DNA of 21,602 nt from CAYRGQ01 sp964444885 (GCA_964444885.1 CAYUIZ010000045.1:1-21602), one strand, 5' to 3'; counted from the first letter of the stretch, positions 7,795 through 16,511 are shown. Translations and numbers: made by a program. Notes: generated by a model from the sequence alone, not told the origin.

Positions 7795-10542
7795 ATGCAA
7801 CAGTTCATTCGTTCATTTTTCATCATACTGGCCATCGCGGGTATCACCACGGCCAACGCCCAGCAGGTTCCCACGCCCCAAGAGCACTTCGGCTTTTTTA
7901 TCGGCCAGGATTACCGCCTCACCAATTACACCGATACGGAAGCCTATTTCAAGCGGTTGGCCCTTTCTGACCGCGTGCAGCTGGTTGACATCGGGGAAAC
8001 CGAAGAAGGGCGGCGGCAATATATGCTCGTCGTTTCCTCGCCCGAAAACCTCGCCCAACTGGAAAAATATCGGGAGATTTCCCTCAAACTGGCCTTGGCC
8101 GCCGACTTGGATGAACAAGAGGCAAGGAAACTCGCCAAAGCGGGGAAAGCCATTGTATGGATCGATGGCGCCTTGCACTCCACGGAAATGGTCGGCACGC
8201 ACGCGCTTATTGAAACCGCGTACCAATTGGCCAGCCGCACCGATGAAGAAACGCAATTTATCCTCGACAACACCATCATTCTGCTCGTACACGCCAATCC
8301 GGATGGCCACGAACTGACCGGCAACTGGTATATGCAGCGCGAAGACTCGACCAAACGGCGCATGGACATTCCCGTGCTGTACCAAAAATACATCGGGCAC
8401 GACAACAACCGCGACTTCTACATCACGAACATGAAGGAAAGCCAGAACATGAGCCGGCAGCTTTTTGTGGAATGGATGCCGCAGATCATGTACAACCACC
8501 ACCAAACCGCCCCCGCTGGCGCCGTGGTGGCTGGCCCGCCCTACGTCGACCCCTTCAACTACGCCATCGACCCGCTGCTGATGACCGGTATCGACGCCCT
8601 TGGCGCCAGCATGATCAACCGGCTGAATGCGGAGGACAAGCCCGGATTCACCCGCTTGCGTGGTTCACCCTTCAGCACCTGGTACAACGGTGGCCTACGC
8701 ACGACTACGTATTTCCACAATATCATTGGGTTGCTGACCGAGATCATCGGCGGCCCCACGCCGGCGAACGTCCCGGTCGTTCCGAGTCGCATGTTGCCAT
8801 CGGGCAATACCCCGAACCCCGTCATGCCCCAGGAAACCTGGCACTTTAAACAGTCGATCGATTATTCACTGTCCATGAACTACGCCGTACTCGACTATGC
8901 GGCACGCCATCGCGACCAGGTGCTGTACAACATCTACCGGATGGGCAGCAATTCGATCGAAAAAGGCAACCGGGATTCGTGGATACTCACGCCACGCACG
9001 ATCGACCGGCTGGAGGAAACATACCAGCAGGACGTGGAAGCCGGAAAAATCGAAACGGCGCAGGAATCACAGTCGTTCGGCAACCGCAACCGCATCCCTT
9101 ACAGCTATTACGAGCGGGTATTCAAAGACCCTGCACTCCGCGATGCCCGGGGCTACATCATTCCGGCCAGCCAGCACGATTTCGCGACGGCGGTTAAATT
9201 CATCAATGCGTTAGCCAAATCGGGGATTTTCATCCATCGAGCCACGGCCGATTTTTCGGTCGACGGGAAACACTATCCCGCCGGGTCTTTCGTCGTCAAA
9301 ACAGACCAAGCCTTCCGGCCGCATATCCTCGACATGTTTGAACCGCAGGATTACCCCAACGACTTCCTCTATCCGGGTGCGCCTCCTACGCGGCCGTATG
9401 ATGTGGCTGGCTGGACTCTCGCTTATCAGATGAACATTGAGTTTGATCGGATATTAGACGACTTCGATGGCCCCTTCGAGCGCTTGCCCCATGGCGAGCA
9501 ACAACCCCCGCCTGCACCGGAAATCACTAAATCGGCCCAGGGATACCTGCTCAGTGCCGGCGTAAACGATTCTTATACCGCGGTCAATGCACTGCTGAAG
9601 GCTGGGATTCGAGTATTCCGCACCACCCAAGAAGTGCAGGGCCTGTCCGCCGGTTCCTTTTACGTGCCCGCCAACGGCTTAGCCACGCTGCAGTCGATCA
9701 ATACGGAGTCTGGTTTCGTCGCCTTGCCAGCACGGTCCCGCCCAGCTGGTATCACGCCGGTAGCGCCGACGCGGATTGCCCTCTATGACCGATACGGCGG
9801 TTCCATGCCTTCCGGCTGGGTGCGCTGGATATTGGAACAATACGGGTATGACTATCAACTGCTGTTCCCGGCCGAAATCAACGCTGGTGGCCTCGATAAA
9901 AAATACGATGTCATTCTCTTTATCGGGCCGGGAATACCCGCCTATAACCCCACAGGCAACTCGCCGGGCCAACGGCGCACGGCGGATACAGACGACATAC
10001 CCGAAGCTTACCGCCACATGGTGGGTGCGCTCGATACCGACGAGAGCATTGCCGCCCTACGGTCCTTTGCCGAACAGGGAGGCACGCTCGTTACCGTCGG
10101 TGCCAGCACCAGCCTCGCCTATCACTTGCAACTTCCCGTGTCTGACGCCCTCACGGAAATGACGGATGGCGAATCAGTACGCTTGCCGAGTGCGAAGTAT
10201 TTTGTGCCGGGAAGCGTGGTGCGGATGCATGTGGACACGCAGCATCCCGCCAACGCAGGCATGAAGGCGGAGACGGATGTTATGTTTAACAATAGCCCGG
10301 TATTCCGGTTCCAGCCACGCGCGGCCGCGGCAGGCGTGGAAGCGCTGGCTTGGTTTGGCACGGAAAATCCCTTGCGCAGTGGCTGGGCGTGGGGGGACTC
10401 GTACCTACAAAATGGCGTCACGGCGTTCGTAGCGCCCGTGGGCCAGGGCAAGCTATACGCGTTTGGGCCCGAAATCACCTACCGCGCACAAGCCCATGGT
10501 ACATTTAAGTTGTTGTTCAACACGTTATACGAGCAACCCTGA
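7795..10542 (+). CDS. Secreted M14-family zinc carboxypeptidase with C-terminal GATase1-like domain (copy 2)
   Basis: A 915-residue protein with a signal peptide ending around TANA-Q (residue 22). It is collinear with the preceding gene over its whole length, with very similar active-site blocks: HSTE (H128, E131), NPDGHE, GHDNNRDFY, YNHHQTAPAGAVVAGPPY, and LTEIIGG (E316). The C-terminal GATase1-like region starts near residue 660 (IALYDRYGGSMPSGWVRW). The two copies differ most in the signal peptide, in the linker near residues 405-430, and around residues 620-655. The 24-bp gap and shared orientation point to tandem duplication and co-transcription. Both copies keep every zinc ligand and the catalytic glutamate, so both are predicted active. 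Division of labour between them is inferred, not shown. Confidence 0.93.
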   Translation: MQQFIRSFFIILAIAGITTANAQQVPTPQEHFGFFIGQDYRLTNYTDTEAYFKRLALSDRVQLVDIGETEEGRRQYMLVVSSPENLAQLEKYREISLKLALAADLDEQEARKLAKAGKAIVWIDGALHSTEMVGTHALIETAYQLASRTDEETQFILDNTIILLVHANPDGHELTGNWYMQREDSTKRRMDIPVLYQKYIGHDNNRDFYITNMKESQNMSRQLFVEWMPQIMYNHHQTAPAGAVVAGPPYVDPFNYAIDPLLMTGIDALGASMINRLNAEDKPGFTRLRGSPFSTWYNGGLRTTTYFHNIIGLLTEIIGGPTPANVPVVPSRMLPSGNTPNPVMPQETWHFKQSIDYSLSMNYAVLDYAARHRDQVLYNIYRMGSNSIEKGNRDSWILTPRTIDRLEETYQQDVEAGKIETAQESQSFGNRNRIPYSYYERVFKDPALRDARGYIIPASQHDFATAVKFINALAKSGIFIHRATADFSVDGKHYPAGSFVVKTDQAFRPHILDMFEPQDYPNDFLYPGAPPTRPYDVAGWTLAYQMNIEFDRILDDFDGPFERLPHGEQQPPPAPEITKSAQGYLLSAGVNDSYTAVNALLKAGIRVFRTTQEVQGLSAGSFYVPANGLATLQSINTESGFVALPARSRPAGITPVAPTRIALYDRYGGSMPSGWVRWILEQYGYDYQLLFPAEINAGGLDKKYDVILFIGPGIPAYNPTGNSPGQRRTADTDDIPEAYRHMVGALDTDESIAALRSFAEQGGTLVTVGASTSLAYHLQLPVSDALTEMTDGESVRLPSAKYFVPGSVVRMHVDTQHPANAGMKAETDVMFNNSPVFRFQPRAAAAGVEALAWFGTENPLRSGWAWGDSYLQNGVTAFVAPVGQGKLYAFGPEITYRAQAHGTFKLLFNTLYEQP

Positions 10543-10605
10543 TGAGTGAGATACGGCGTGGAAGCCGAGCGAGCGGGTGTGGCAGCTGCGTGCCGGCTCG
10601 CACGG

Positions 10606-10632
10606 TTTTGCCTGTCGCTTTTTTCGGCAAAA
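10606..10632. other. Inverted repeat between the M14 pair and tatA
   Basis: TTTTGCC (10606-10612) and GGCAAAA (10626-10632) form a perfect 7-bp stem with a 13-nt loop that includes TTTTTT. It sits 63 bp after the second peptidase stop and 58 bp before tatA. No T-tract follows the stem, so it could be a weak terminator, an attenuator, or chance. Confidence 0.35.
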
Positions 10633-10690
10633 TATGGATTTGAGAAAATTATACCCTACCTTAGCTATTGGAAAATAGAGGAACAGCTTT

Positions 10691-11188
10691 ATGTTGAGTA
10701 CAGTATTCGCATTTTTGAATATCGGAACGCCTGAGATGATGTTGATTATCGGCGCCGCGCTTTTGCTATTCGGGGGCAAGAAATTACCCGAGCTAGCGCG
10801 CGGCCTTGGCCGTGGCATTCGGGAATTTAAAGATGCCTCCGAGACGATAAAACGGGACATCAGCGACCAAATCAATAATTTCGAAAAGGACTTGGAAGTC
10901 GAGGACGTCATCGTCAAAGACGAAGACCTCCCGGCCAAAAAGCTTGAAGAGAAGAATCCGGCACAGAAAACACCTGCTTTCACGGCACCCGAAGGCACCT
11001 ACCAGCACAATCCCGCCAGCCCAGCCGACTACTATGGCAGGCCCGACGTGCATTACGGCGGCTATCCAGCTACGGATCCGGTGACGGACAATACGCCTGC
11101 AAGCGACGACCAGCCCGAGGCGGCATCGGATGCCGACTCGTCCGAAGTGGCCAGCTCCACGCCCGTAAGCGAGGAAAAAAACGCCTAA
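10691..11188 (+). CDS. tatA: Sec-independent protein translocase subunit TatA/TatB-like, with long C-terminal tail
   Basis: A 165-residue protein. It has a short periplasmic N-terminus, one membrane helix (about residues 13-28), the hinge FGGKKLPEL (27-35) and an amphipathic helix RGLGRGIREFKDA (37-49), the hallmarks of TatA/TatB. A charged helical stretch follows to about residue 85, then a tail of some 80 residues rich in Pro, Ala, Asp, Ser and Tyr that is likely disordered. Bacteroidota TatA proteins are often under 100 residues, so the tail is long. It forms part of the twin-arginine pore for folded proteins in the inner membrane; tatC is not in the window. The ATG at 10691 is chosen because it gives the usual short N-terminus. 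TatB cannot be strictly excluded, but the GxxLLLFGGKKLPEL form fits TatA. Confidence 0.9.
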   Translation: MLSTVFAFLNIGTPEMMLIIGAALLLFGGKKLPELARGLGRGIREFKDASETIKRDISDQINNFEKDLEVEDVIVKDEDLPAKKLEEKNPAQKTPAFTAPEGTYQHNPASPADYYGRPDVHYGGYPATDPVTDNTPASDDQPEAASDADSSEVASSTPVSEEKNA

Positions 11189-11284
11189 TCAGCCTTTGGC
11201 GCTATCGATATAACATTCCATACAGCACACCCATCGCAAACCCATCCTTCGTAATGCGGTATACCTAATCGCATCTTTTCATAT

Positions 11285-13546
11285 ATGACCCAGGAAAATA
11301 TTATTGCCACCGAGCTTGGCCTACAGGGCAAGCAAGTGCGCAGCACCTTAGCCCTGCTTGACGAAGGCGCCACCATCCCGTTCATCGCCCGCTACCGCAA
11401 AGAAGCGACAGACGGCTTGGACGAAGTGCAAATCGCACAGATCAGGGACCGATCCATCCAACTCAAGGAATTGGAAAAGCGCAAGGAAGTCGTCCTAAAA
11501 TCCATCACGGATCAAGGAAAATTCACTCCCGAACTGGAAGCGCTCGTACGCGATGCAGACACCATGTCGCGTCTGGAAGACATCTACCTACCCTACAAAC
11601 CCAAGCGCAAGACACGCGCCAGCGTGGCCCGCGAAAAAGGGCTGGAACCACTGGCACAGCTTATCCTGCTCCAAGACGGCACGGACATTCGGCAGGAAGC
11701 GGACAAATACCTGAACGCCGAAGCCGGAATCACCACGGCTGAGGATGCGTTGGCGGGTGCACGCGATATCATCGCCGAAACCATAGCCGAAGATGCCGAT
11801 ATCCGCGCGAAGGCACGGCACGTGTTTCTCGAGAAAGGAAAGTTCGCTTCGCGCGTGGTGCCTGGCAAAGAAGAACTGGCACTCAAATACAAAGACTATT
11901 TCGAGTGGGCAGAGCCGCTGAAGACCGCTCCCTCGCACCGCGTGTTAGCGATGCGCCGGGGCGAGAAGGAGGAACTGCTTTATCTGGACGTGGTGGTGGA
12001 GGAATCTGACATCCTGCCTTTGCTTGACCATGCTTACGTGCACGGCGCCGGCGAAGCTGCCACACAAGTGCGGATGGCCATGCTCGACGGGTACAAGCGC
12101 CTCTTGCGCCCGGCGATGGAAACCGAAGTGCGCGTCCTCACCCGTCAACGGGCTGACGACGAAGCCATCCGGGTATTTGCCGAAAACGCCCGGCAATTGC
12201 TGCTTGCTTCTCCCCTCGGACAAAAACGCATGCTAGCGATCGACCCCGGATTCCGGACAGGATGCAAAACGGTCGTGTTGGACGCCCAAGGCCGATTATT
12301 GGAGAATACCACGCTGTTCCTGCACGCATCAAGCGCGGCCAAGGCCGAGGAGGCGAAAGTGATTATCGCGGATTTGGTGCGCAAGTACGACGTAGAAGCT
12401 ATTGCGATTGGCAACGGAACTGCCGGGCGGGAAACAGAGCAGTTTGTCAACAACCTGAAACTGGAAGGCGTGTTGGTCGTGATGGTCAACGAAAGCGGCG
12501 CGTCCGTATATTCCGCGTCCGATGTGGCGCGACAGGAATTTCCGGACCATGACGTCACTGTCCGCGGGGCAGTATCCATTGGCCGCAGATTGATGGACCC
12601 GCTGGCCGAACTGGTGAAAATCGACCCCAAATCAATTGGCGTAGGCCAGTACCAGCACGACGTGGACCAATCTAAACTGCAAAACTCCCTGGATGACACC
12701 GTAGCCAGCTGCGTGAATGCCGTCGGTGTCGAGCTCAACACCGCGTCGCGCCAGCTCTTGGCGTATGTGTCGGGCTTAGGGCCGGCCATTGCCCAGCAAA
12801 TCGTCAATTACCGCGATACGCACGGACCGTTCACCAACCGGGAATCACTAAAAAACGTGCCCCGGCTTGGCGAAAAATCTTTTGAACAAGCCGCGGGGTT
12901 CCTCCGCATCCGCAACGCAACGAATCCGCTCGACGCCAGTGCGGTTCACCCCGAGCGCTACGCCTTGGTAGAACGCATGGCCAGCGACCTCGGCCACGGC
13001 ATCAGCGACCTGCTGGCCAACCCGGCCTTGCGCAAGCAAATTGACCTGAAACGCTACGTCAACGACGACGTGGGCTTGCCTACCCTCAAGGATATCCTCG
13101 CTGAACTGGCCAAACCGGGGCGCGATCCCCGGGAGCAGTTCGAAGCGTTTAGCTTCACCGAAGGCGTCAACCGCATCGCTGACCTGCGTATTGGCATGAA
13201 ATTGCCGGGCATCGTCACGAATATTACGGCCTTTGGGGCATTTGTCGATATCGGTGTCCACCAAGATGGATTGGTTCACCGCAGCCAGCTGGCCAACCGC
13301 TTCGTGCAAGATCCCAACGAAGTCGTCAAGGTACAGCAACGGGTGGAAGTGACGGTGACGGAAATCGACGAAAAACGTAACCGCATCGGGCTCTCGATGA
13401 AATCGGAACGGCAACCCGCCCAGAAATCCGCCAAAAAGACAACGAAGAAACCGCAGGAAACCCGGCGAAAAGCTCCGGGTAAAAAACAAAAAGAAGACGA
13501 TATGGCTTCTAAACTGGCGGCGTTGAAAAGCAAATTCGGGTCCTAG
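11285..13546 (+). CDS. tex: Tex-family RNA-binding transcription accessory protein
   Basis: A 753-residue protein, the usual length for Tex. The N-terminal helical region contains GATIPFIARYRKEATDGLDE (about residues 28-47), characteristic of the family. An RNase H-like YqgF domain begins near residue 315 (MLAIDPGFRTGCKTVVLD). A helix-hairpin-helix pair (about 483-545: LLAYVSGLGPAIAQQIVNYR, then VPRLGEKSFEQAAGFLRI) and an S1 RNA-binding domain (about 634-707: PGIVTNITAFGAFVDIGV, then DGLVHRSQL) follow. The last 45 residues form a Lys-rich tail. Tex proteins are cytoplasmic nucleic-acid-binding factors linked to transcription processivity and RNA turnover. It starts 96 bp after tatA and ends convergent with cysM. 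The ATG at 11285 gives the standard family start. Confidence 0.96.
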   Translation: MTQENIIATELGLQGKQVRSTLALLDEGATIPFIARYRKEATDGLDEVQIAQIRDRSIQLKELEKRKEVVLKSITDQGKFTPELEALVRDADTMSRLEDIYLPYKPKRKTRASVAREKGLEPLAQLILLQDGTDIRQEADKYLNAEAGITTAEDALAGARDIIAETIAEDADIRAKARHVFLEKGKFASRVVPGKEELALKYKDYFEWAEPLKTAPSHRVLAMRRGEKEELLYLDVVVEESDILPLLDHAYVHGAGEAATQVRMAMLDGYKRLLRPAMETEVRVLTRQRADDEAIRVFAENARQLLLASPLGQKRMLAIDPGFRTGCKTVVLDAQGRLLENTTLFLHASSAAKAEEAKVIIADLVRKYDVEAIAIGNGTAGRETEQFVNNLKLEGVLVVMVNESGASVYSASDVARQEFPDHDVTVRGAVSIGRRLMDPLAELVKIDPKSIGVGQYQHDVDQSKLQNSLDDTVASCVNAVGVELNTASRQLLAYVSGLGPAIAQQIVNYRDTHGPFTNRESLKNVPRLGEKSFEQAAGFLRIRNATNPLDASAVHPERYALVERMASDLGHGISDLLANPALRKQIDLKRYVNDDVGLPTLKDILAELAKPGRDPREQFEAFSFTEGVNRIADLRIGMKLPGIVTNITAFGAFVDIGVHQDGLVHRSQLANRFVQDPNEVVKVQQRVEVTVTEIDEKRNRIGLSMKSERQPAQKSAKKTTKKPQETRRKAPGKKQKEDDMASKLAALKSKFGS

Positions 13547-13583
13547 GCGTTCGGGATAGCGTAGTAGCGAGCAGGCGTCCCGC

Positions 13584-14456
13584 CTACCCAAACAGATCGC
13601 TGGACAGGTAACGGTCGCCTCGGTCGCAGGCGATGAATACGATCAGCCCCTTGTCGAGTTCCTGGGCAACCCGTACCGCAGCAGCGCAGGCCCCACCTGT
13701 GCTCATGCCCACGAATATCCCTTCTTCGCGAGCCAGTCGCCTGGTATATTCCGTGGCTTCGGCTTGGGACACGTCGAGCATCCGGTCCACCCGCGAGGGA
13801 TCAAATATCTTCGGCAAATACGCCTCGGGCCAGCGACGAATGCCGGGTATGGACGACCCATCGGTAGGCTGGCACCCCACAATTTGCACCGCTTCGTTTT
13901 TCTCTTTGAGGTATTTAGAATTGCCCATAATACTACCCGTAGTGCCCATTGCACTGACGAAATGCGTAATCTGACCCTGCGTATCCCGCCAAATTTCCGG
14001 CCCTGTCGTCCGGTAATGTGCTAACAGGTTATCCGCGTTGGCAAACTGGTTGAGCAGGTAGTAATCATCGCGCAGCCCTTTCTCCTCGGCATAATCGCGG
14101 CAGGCCTCAATCGACTCCAGCAAGGTGACCTGCGCGCCAAACGCTTCCATCGTCAGTGTCCGTTCGCGGGTCGAATTCTCGGGCATGACCAGTTCGATAT
14201 CCAGGCCGTAGATACTGGCCATCATGGCGAGTGCGATCCCGGTATTGCCACTCGTGGCTTCGATAAGCTTGGTACCCGCCTTGATATCGCCACGGTCCAA
14301 GGCATTTTGGATCATGCTGTGGGCCGCGCGGTCTTTGACGCTGCCCCCCGGGTTGTTTCCTTCCAGTTTGGCGTATAGACGTACGTTGGGGTTGGGATTG
14401 ATCCGGGAGAGCGCTACGAGCGGTGTATTCCCAATGCTATCGATGATTCCGGCCAT
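13584..14456 (-). CDS. cysM: Cysteine synthase B (O-acetylserine sulfhydrylase B)
   Basis: A 290-residue PLP enzyme of the OASS family, which converts O-acetylserine and sulfide (or thiosulfate) to cysteine in the cytoplasm. Visible are SIGNTPL (7-13), the PLP lysine K41 in NPGGSVKDR, the substrate loop ATSGNTG (67-73), the phosphate-binding GTTGS (171-175), and S252 in FVGMSTGG. The block GIRRWPEAYLPKIFD (205-219) is typical of CysM rather than CysK. The ATG at 14456 is preferred over a TTG at 14483, because it gives the usual N-terminus and lies one base after the cysE stop, indicating translational coupling. It is the last gene of a tight minus-strand operon and converges with tex. Confidence 0.94.
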   Translation of the reverse strand: MAGIIDSIGNTPLVALSRINPNPNVRLYAKLEGNNPGGSVKDRAAHSMIQNALDRGDIKAGTKLIEATSGNTGIALAMMASIYGLDIELVMPENSTRERTLTMEAFGAQVTLLESIEACRDYAEEKGLRDDYYLLNQFANADNLLAHYRTTGPEIWRDTQGQITHFVSAMGTTGSIMGNSKYLKEKNEAVQIVGCQPTDGSSIPGIRRWPEAYLPKIFDPSRVDRMLDVSQAEATEYTRRLAREEGIFVGMSTGGACAAAVRVAQELDKGLIVFIACDRGDRYLSSDLFG

Positions 14457-14457
14457 G

Positions 14458-15306
14458 TCATTTTCCGTTTTTGGTGTCAACAATCTTTACTGTGGGCTGG
14501 TGGTATGCCGTGGAATGGGGCGGCACGCTCGACGTCAGCCACACATTGCCACCGATGACGCTGTTGTCGCCGATGACCGTATCCCCACCCAGGATCGTAG
14601 CCCCCGCATAAACGACAACGCGGTCGCCAATCGTGGGATGGCGCTTGCGGTTCGTGCCGTTTTTATCTACGCTGAGTGCGCCCAGGGTGACACCTTGGTA
14701 TATCTTTACGTGTGTGCCGATGTGGGTGGTTTCGCCGATGACAACACCCGTGCCATGGTCGATGCAAAAGTATTCGCCGATGCTGGCACCCGGATGGATG
14801 TCGATGCCGGTTCGGGAGTGTGCGAACTCCGTCAATACGCGCGGAATCACCGGCACGCCCAGCCTCAAGAGGGCGTGCGCAATACGATACAGCGATATGG
14901 CCAAGAACCCGGGGTAGCTGCGAATCACTTCAAACTCACTTTTGGCGGCGGGGTCACCATCGCAAATCGCTTTGGAATCGGTCCGCAAAACGCGGTAGAC
15001 GCGGGGCAGGCTTTCGAAAAACTGTGCTGTGATGCCACCGTTGTCGATCTGTTCGCAGGCGTGGGTACGCTCGAGCAGACCGAGCAAATCAGACGCCGAC
15101 ATTTGGAACCGGGATTCGATTTCGTTAACCGTACTGCTGGCCACGGGCCGCCGTTCGGGAAACAGGAGGTCGAGCAGGCCGAGCGCCCACCCGGCAATTT
15201 CGTCATTGGGCGGCACCGAAGCCACACTGTTTTGCCGGTCGACCAGGTAGGCGTAAAAATCCGTTCCCATTTTGTCGGGCCATTGTGACCCATTATCGTT
15301 TTTCAT
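14458..15306 (-). CDS. cysE: Serine O-acetyltransferase, EpsC-type
   Basis: A 282-residue protein that makes O-acetylserine from serine and acetyl-CoA, the first step of cysteine synthesis. The helical N-terminal half contains YPGFLAISLYRIAHAL (131-146). The left-handed beta-helix half contains GIDIHPGASIGEYFCIDH (167-184) with the catalytic residues H171 and the D183/H184 pair, then YQGVTLGA (203-210), the acetyl-CoA-binding KRHPTIGD (221-228), and hexapeptide repeats to about residue 258. The C-terminus ends in KNGK and lacks the terminal Ile through which many SATs dock into CysK. This fits its partner being CysM (inference). It starts 2 nt after the DUF3037 gene stop and ends 1 nt before the cysM ATG, so the genes are almost certainly co-transcribed. 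Confidence 0.95.
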   Translation of the reverse strand: MKNDNGSQWPDKMGTDFYAYLVDRQNSVASVPPNDEIAGWALGLLDLLFPERRPVASSTVNEIESRFQMSASDLLGLLERTHACEQIDNGGITAQFFESLPRVYRVLRTDSKAICDGDPAAKSEFEVIRSYPGFLAISLYRIAHALLRLGVPVIPRVLTEFAHSRTGIDIHPGASIGEYFCIDHGTGVVIGETTHIGTHVKIYQGVTLGALSVDKNGTNRKRHPTIGDRVVVYAGATILGGDTVIGDNSVIGGNVWLTSSVPPHSTAYHQPTVKIVDTKNGK

Positions 15307-15308
15307 GT

Positions 15309-15704
15309 TTATTTCACCAGTTTTTCATATAATTTGTCCAGCGTCTGGCCGGCATCGGCAGTCATTCCCGGATGCACGGGCCCGGGCTGGATGATGGTAC
15401 TCCGCTTGGCCGTCAGCCATCGAAACCGTTCTGCCGGCTCTAATTGGGCAATGGGGCCACCCGCAGGGATACCTTCGACGATCCGCTGGAATGCCGCTGC
15501 ATGGCGTTGTACGTCTTCCGTATCCACGTCCGGGAAAAGCAGCGCCGCGCGACCGAAGTCCGCCAAAAACCGTACCTCGAGAAACCGCTGTGCGCGGCAA
15601 TACAGCACCACCCCTATATTGATGGATTCGCCCCGTTCGACGCGAGGGACAAACCGGATAACGGTATACTCAAATACGTCCATCTTGGGCATCTTGGGCG
15701 GCAT
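15309..15704 (-). CDS. DUF3037 domain protein
   Basis: A 131-residue protein of unknown function. The segment FEYTVIRFVPRVERGESINI (about 11-30), followed by GVVLYC and a later FLEVRFLADFGRAA, is characteristic of DUF3037. Met1, Met5 and Met8 are all possible starts, and all overlap the end of the HipA-like kinase gene by 14 to 35 bp. From memory of the family, DUF3037 genes are commonly found next to HipA-like kinase genes, as here, which suggests the two products act together. The next gene, cysE, begins 2 nt downstream. No signal peptide or membrane segment is seen. The actual activity is unknown to me. Confidence 0.85.
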   Translation of the reverse strand: MPPKMPKMDVFEYTVIRFVPRVERGESINIGVVLYCRAQRFLEVRFLADFGRAALLFPDVDTEDVQRHAAAFQRIVEGIPAGGPIAQLEPAERFRWLTAKRSTIIQPGPVHPGMTADAGQTLDKLYEKLVK

Positions 15705-16461
15705 TTACGAATACAGCAGATTGGGCCATGCGCGCTGTCAAAAACTCGATATACATCCTTCGGATTGACTGGACATCCTCCCCGTCGAACGCATGTGCGA
15801 TCCACTCATCGGGAATCTCCTGAACGATCGTCTCGATGCGCGGAGTCGTCAGCACCTGTTTGGCTTCCCGGTCCGCATCTTCCAAGTCGGTCGCCCGCCG
15901 CAGTAGGACGTGGTCTTTGATCTGTACGAAAGGTTTGCTGATTTGGTCTCGCCATTGGGTCCAGTTATGATGGAAATACAAGGCCGCACCATGGTCAATC
16001 AACCAAAGCTCCTTGTTCCAGACAAGCATATTTGGGTTGCGGACCGTGCGATCCACATTCATCAGCAGGCCGTCGAGCCAGACGATTTGGGAGGCCTCCC
16101 GCGCATCGATTGTATGGACAGTGACGTCAAATGTAATCGCACCGCTCAGGTAGTGCAGGCCCAAATTGAGTCCCGTACTGAACTTAAGCAGGTCTTGGAT
16201 TTCTTCGTCGGGCTCGGTACGGCCAAAAGCTTCGTCGAGGTCGGCGAAAACCAATTCCGGAACGCGCAAGCCCAGTAAACGAGCCATTTCCCCGCCAATG
16301 AGTTCGGCGATAAGAGCTTTGACCCCTTGTCCCGCGCCACGGAATTTGAGCACGTACAGAAAACCGTCGTCTGCTTCCACAATTGCGGGCAACGATCCGC
16401 CTTCGCGCAATGGCGTCACATAGCGGGTCACCTTCACCCTTCGTAATGGTCCTACCAGCAT
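15670..16461 (-). CDS. HipA-like kinase (HipA_2 type)
   Basis: A 263-residue protein with kinase signatures, numbered from the ATG at 16461. K39 in YVLKFRGAGQG is the likely ATP-binding lysine. The catalytic segment NVDRTVRNPN has D137 and N142 spaced as D-x4-N as in HipA. D156 in LIDHGAALYFH takes the metal-binding position. It lacks the N-terminal HipA beta-barrel domain and is much shorter than classical HipA (about 440 residues). No HipB-type antitoxin gene is adjacent; its partner is the overlapping DUF3037 gene. A TTG at 16482 would add seven residues, but it overlaps a putative -7 element, so the ATG is preferred. The likely substrate is a protein or small molecule; no target can be read from sequence. 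It is the first gene of the operon leading into cysE-cysM. Confidence 0.85.
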   Translation of the reverse strand: MLVGPLRRVKVTRYVTPLREGGSLPAIVEADDGFLYVLKFRGAGQGVKALIAELIGGEMARLLGLRVPELVFADLDEAFGRTEPDEEIQDLLKFSTGLNLGLHYLSGAITFDVTVHTIDAREASQIVWLDGLLMNVDRTVRNPNMLVWNKELWLIDHGAALYFHHNWTQWRDQISKPFVQIKDHVLLRRATDLEDADREAKQVLTTPRIETIVQEIPDEWIAHAFDGEDVQSIRRMYIEFLTARMAQSAVFVNAAQDAQDGRI

Positions 16462-16479
16462 GGTTTCTTTACTTTCAGC

Positions 16480-16511
16480 CAAACTTGATCAAAATCTCGC
16501 AAAAATCCCAA
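16480..16511 (-). promoter_or_regulatory. Possible promoter for kinase-DUF3037-cysE-cysM operon
   Basis: On the minus strand, TTG (16511-16509), 21 nt, then CAAGTTTG (16487-16480), one mismatch from TAnnTTTG. Transcription would start near 16473, about 12 nt before the chosen ATG. The spacer is slightly long and the first -7 base is wrong, so this is tentative. Confidence 0.3.

Noticed and set aside
10642..10664. TTTG (10639-10642) and TACCTTAG (10657-10664) as a tatA promoter
   Set aside because: The spacer is only 14 nt instead of about 19, and the -7 box has a mismatch.
13573..13585. Small hairpin AGGCG-TCC-CGCCT between tex and cysM as a terminator
   Set aside because: The stem is only 5 bp, the loop is tight, there is no T-tract, and it overlaps the cysM stop codon.
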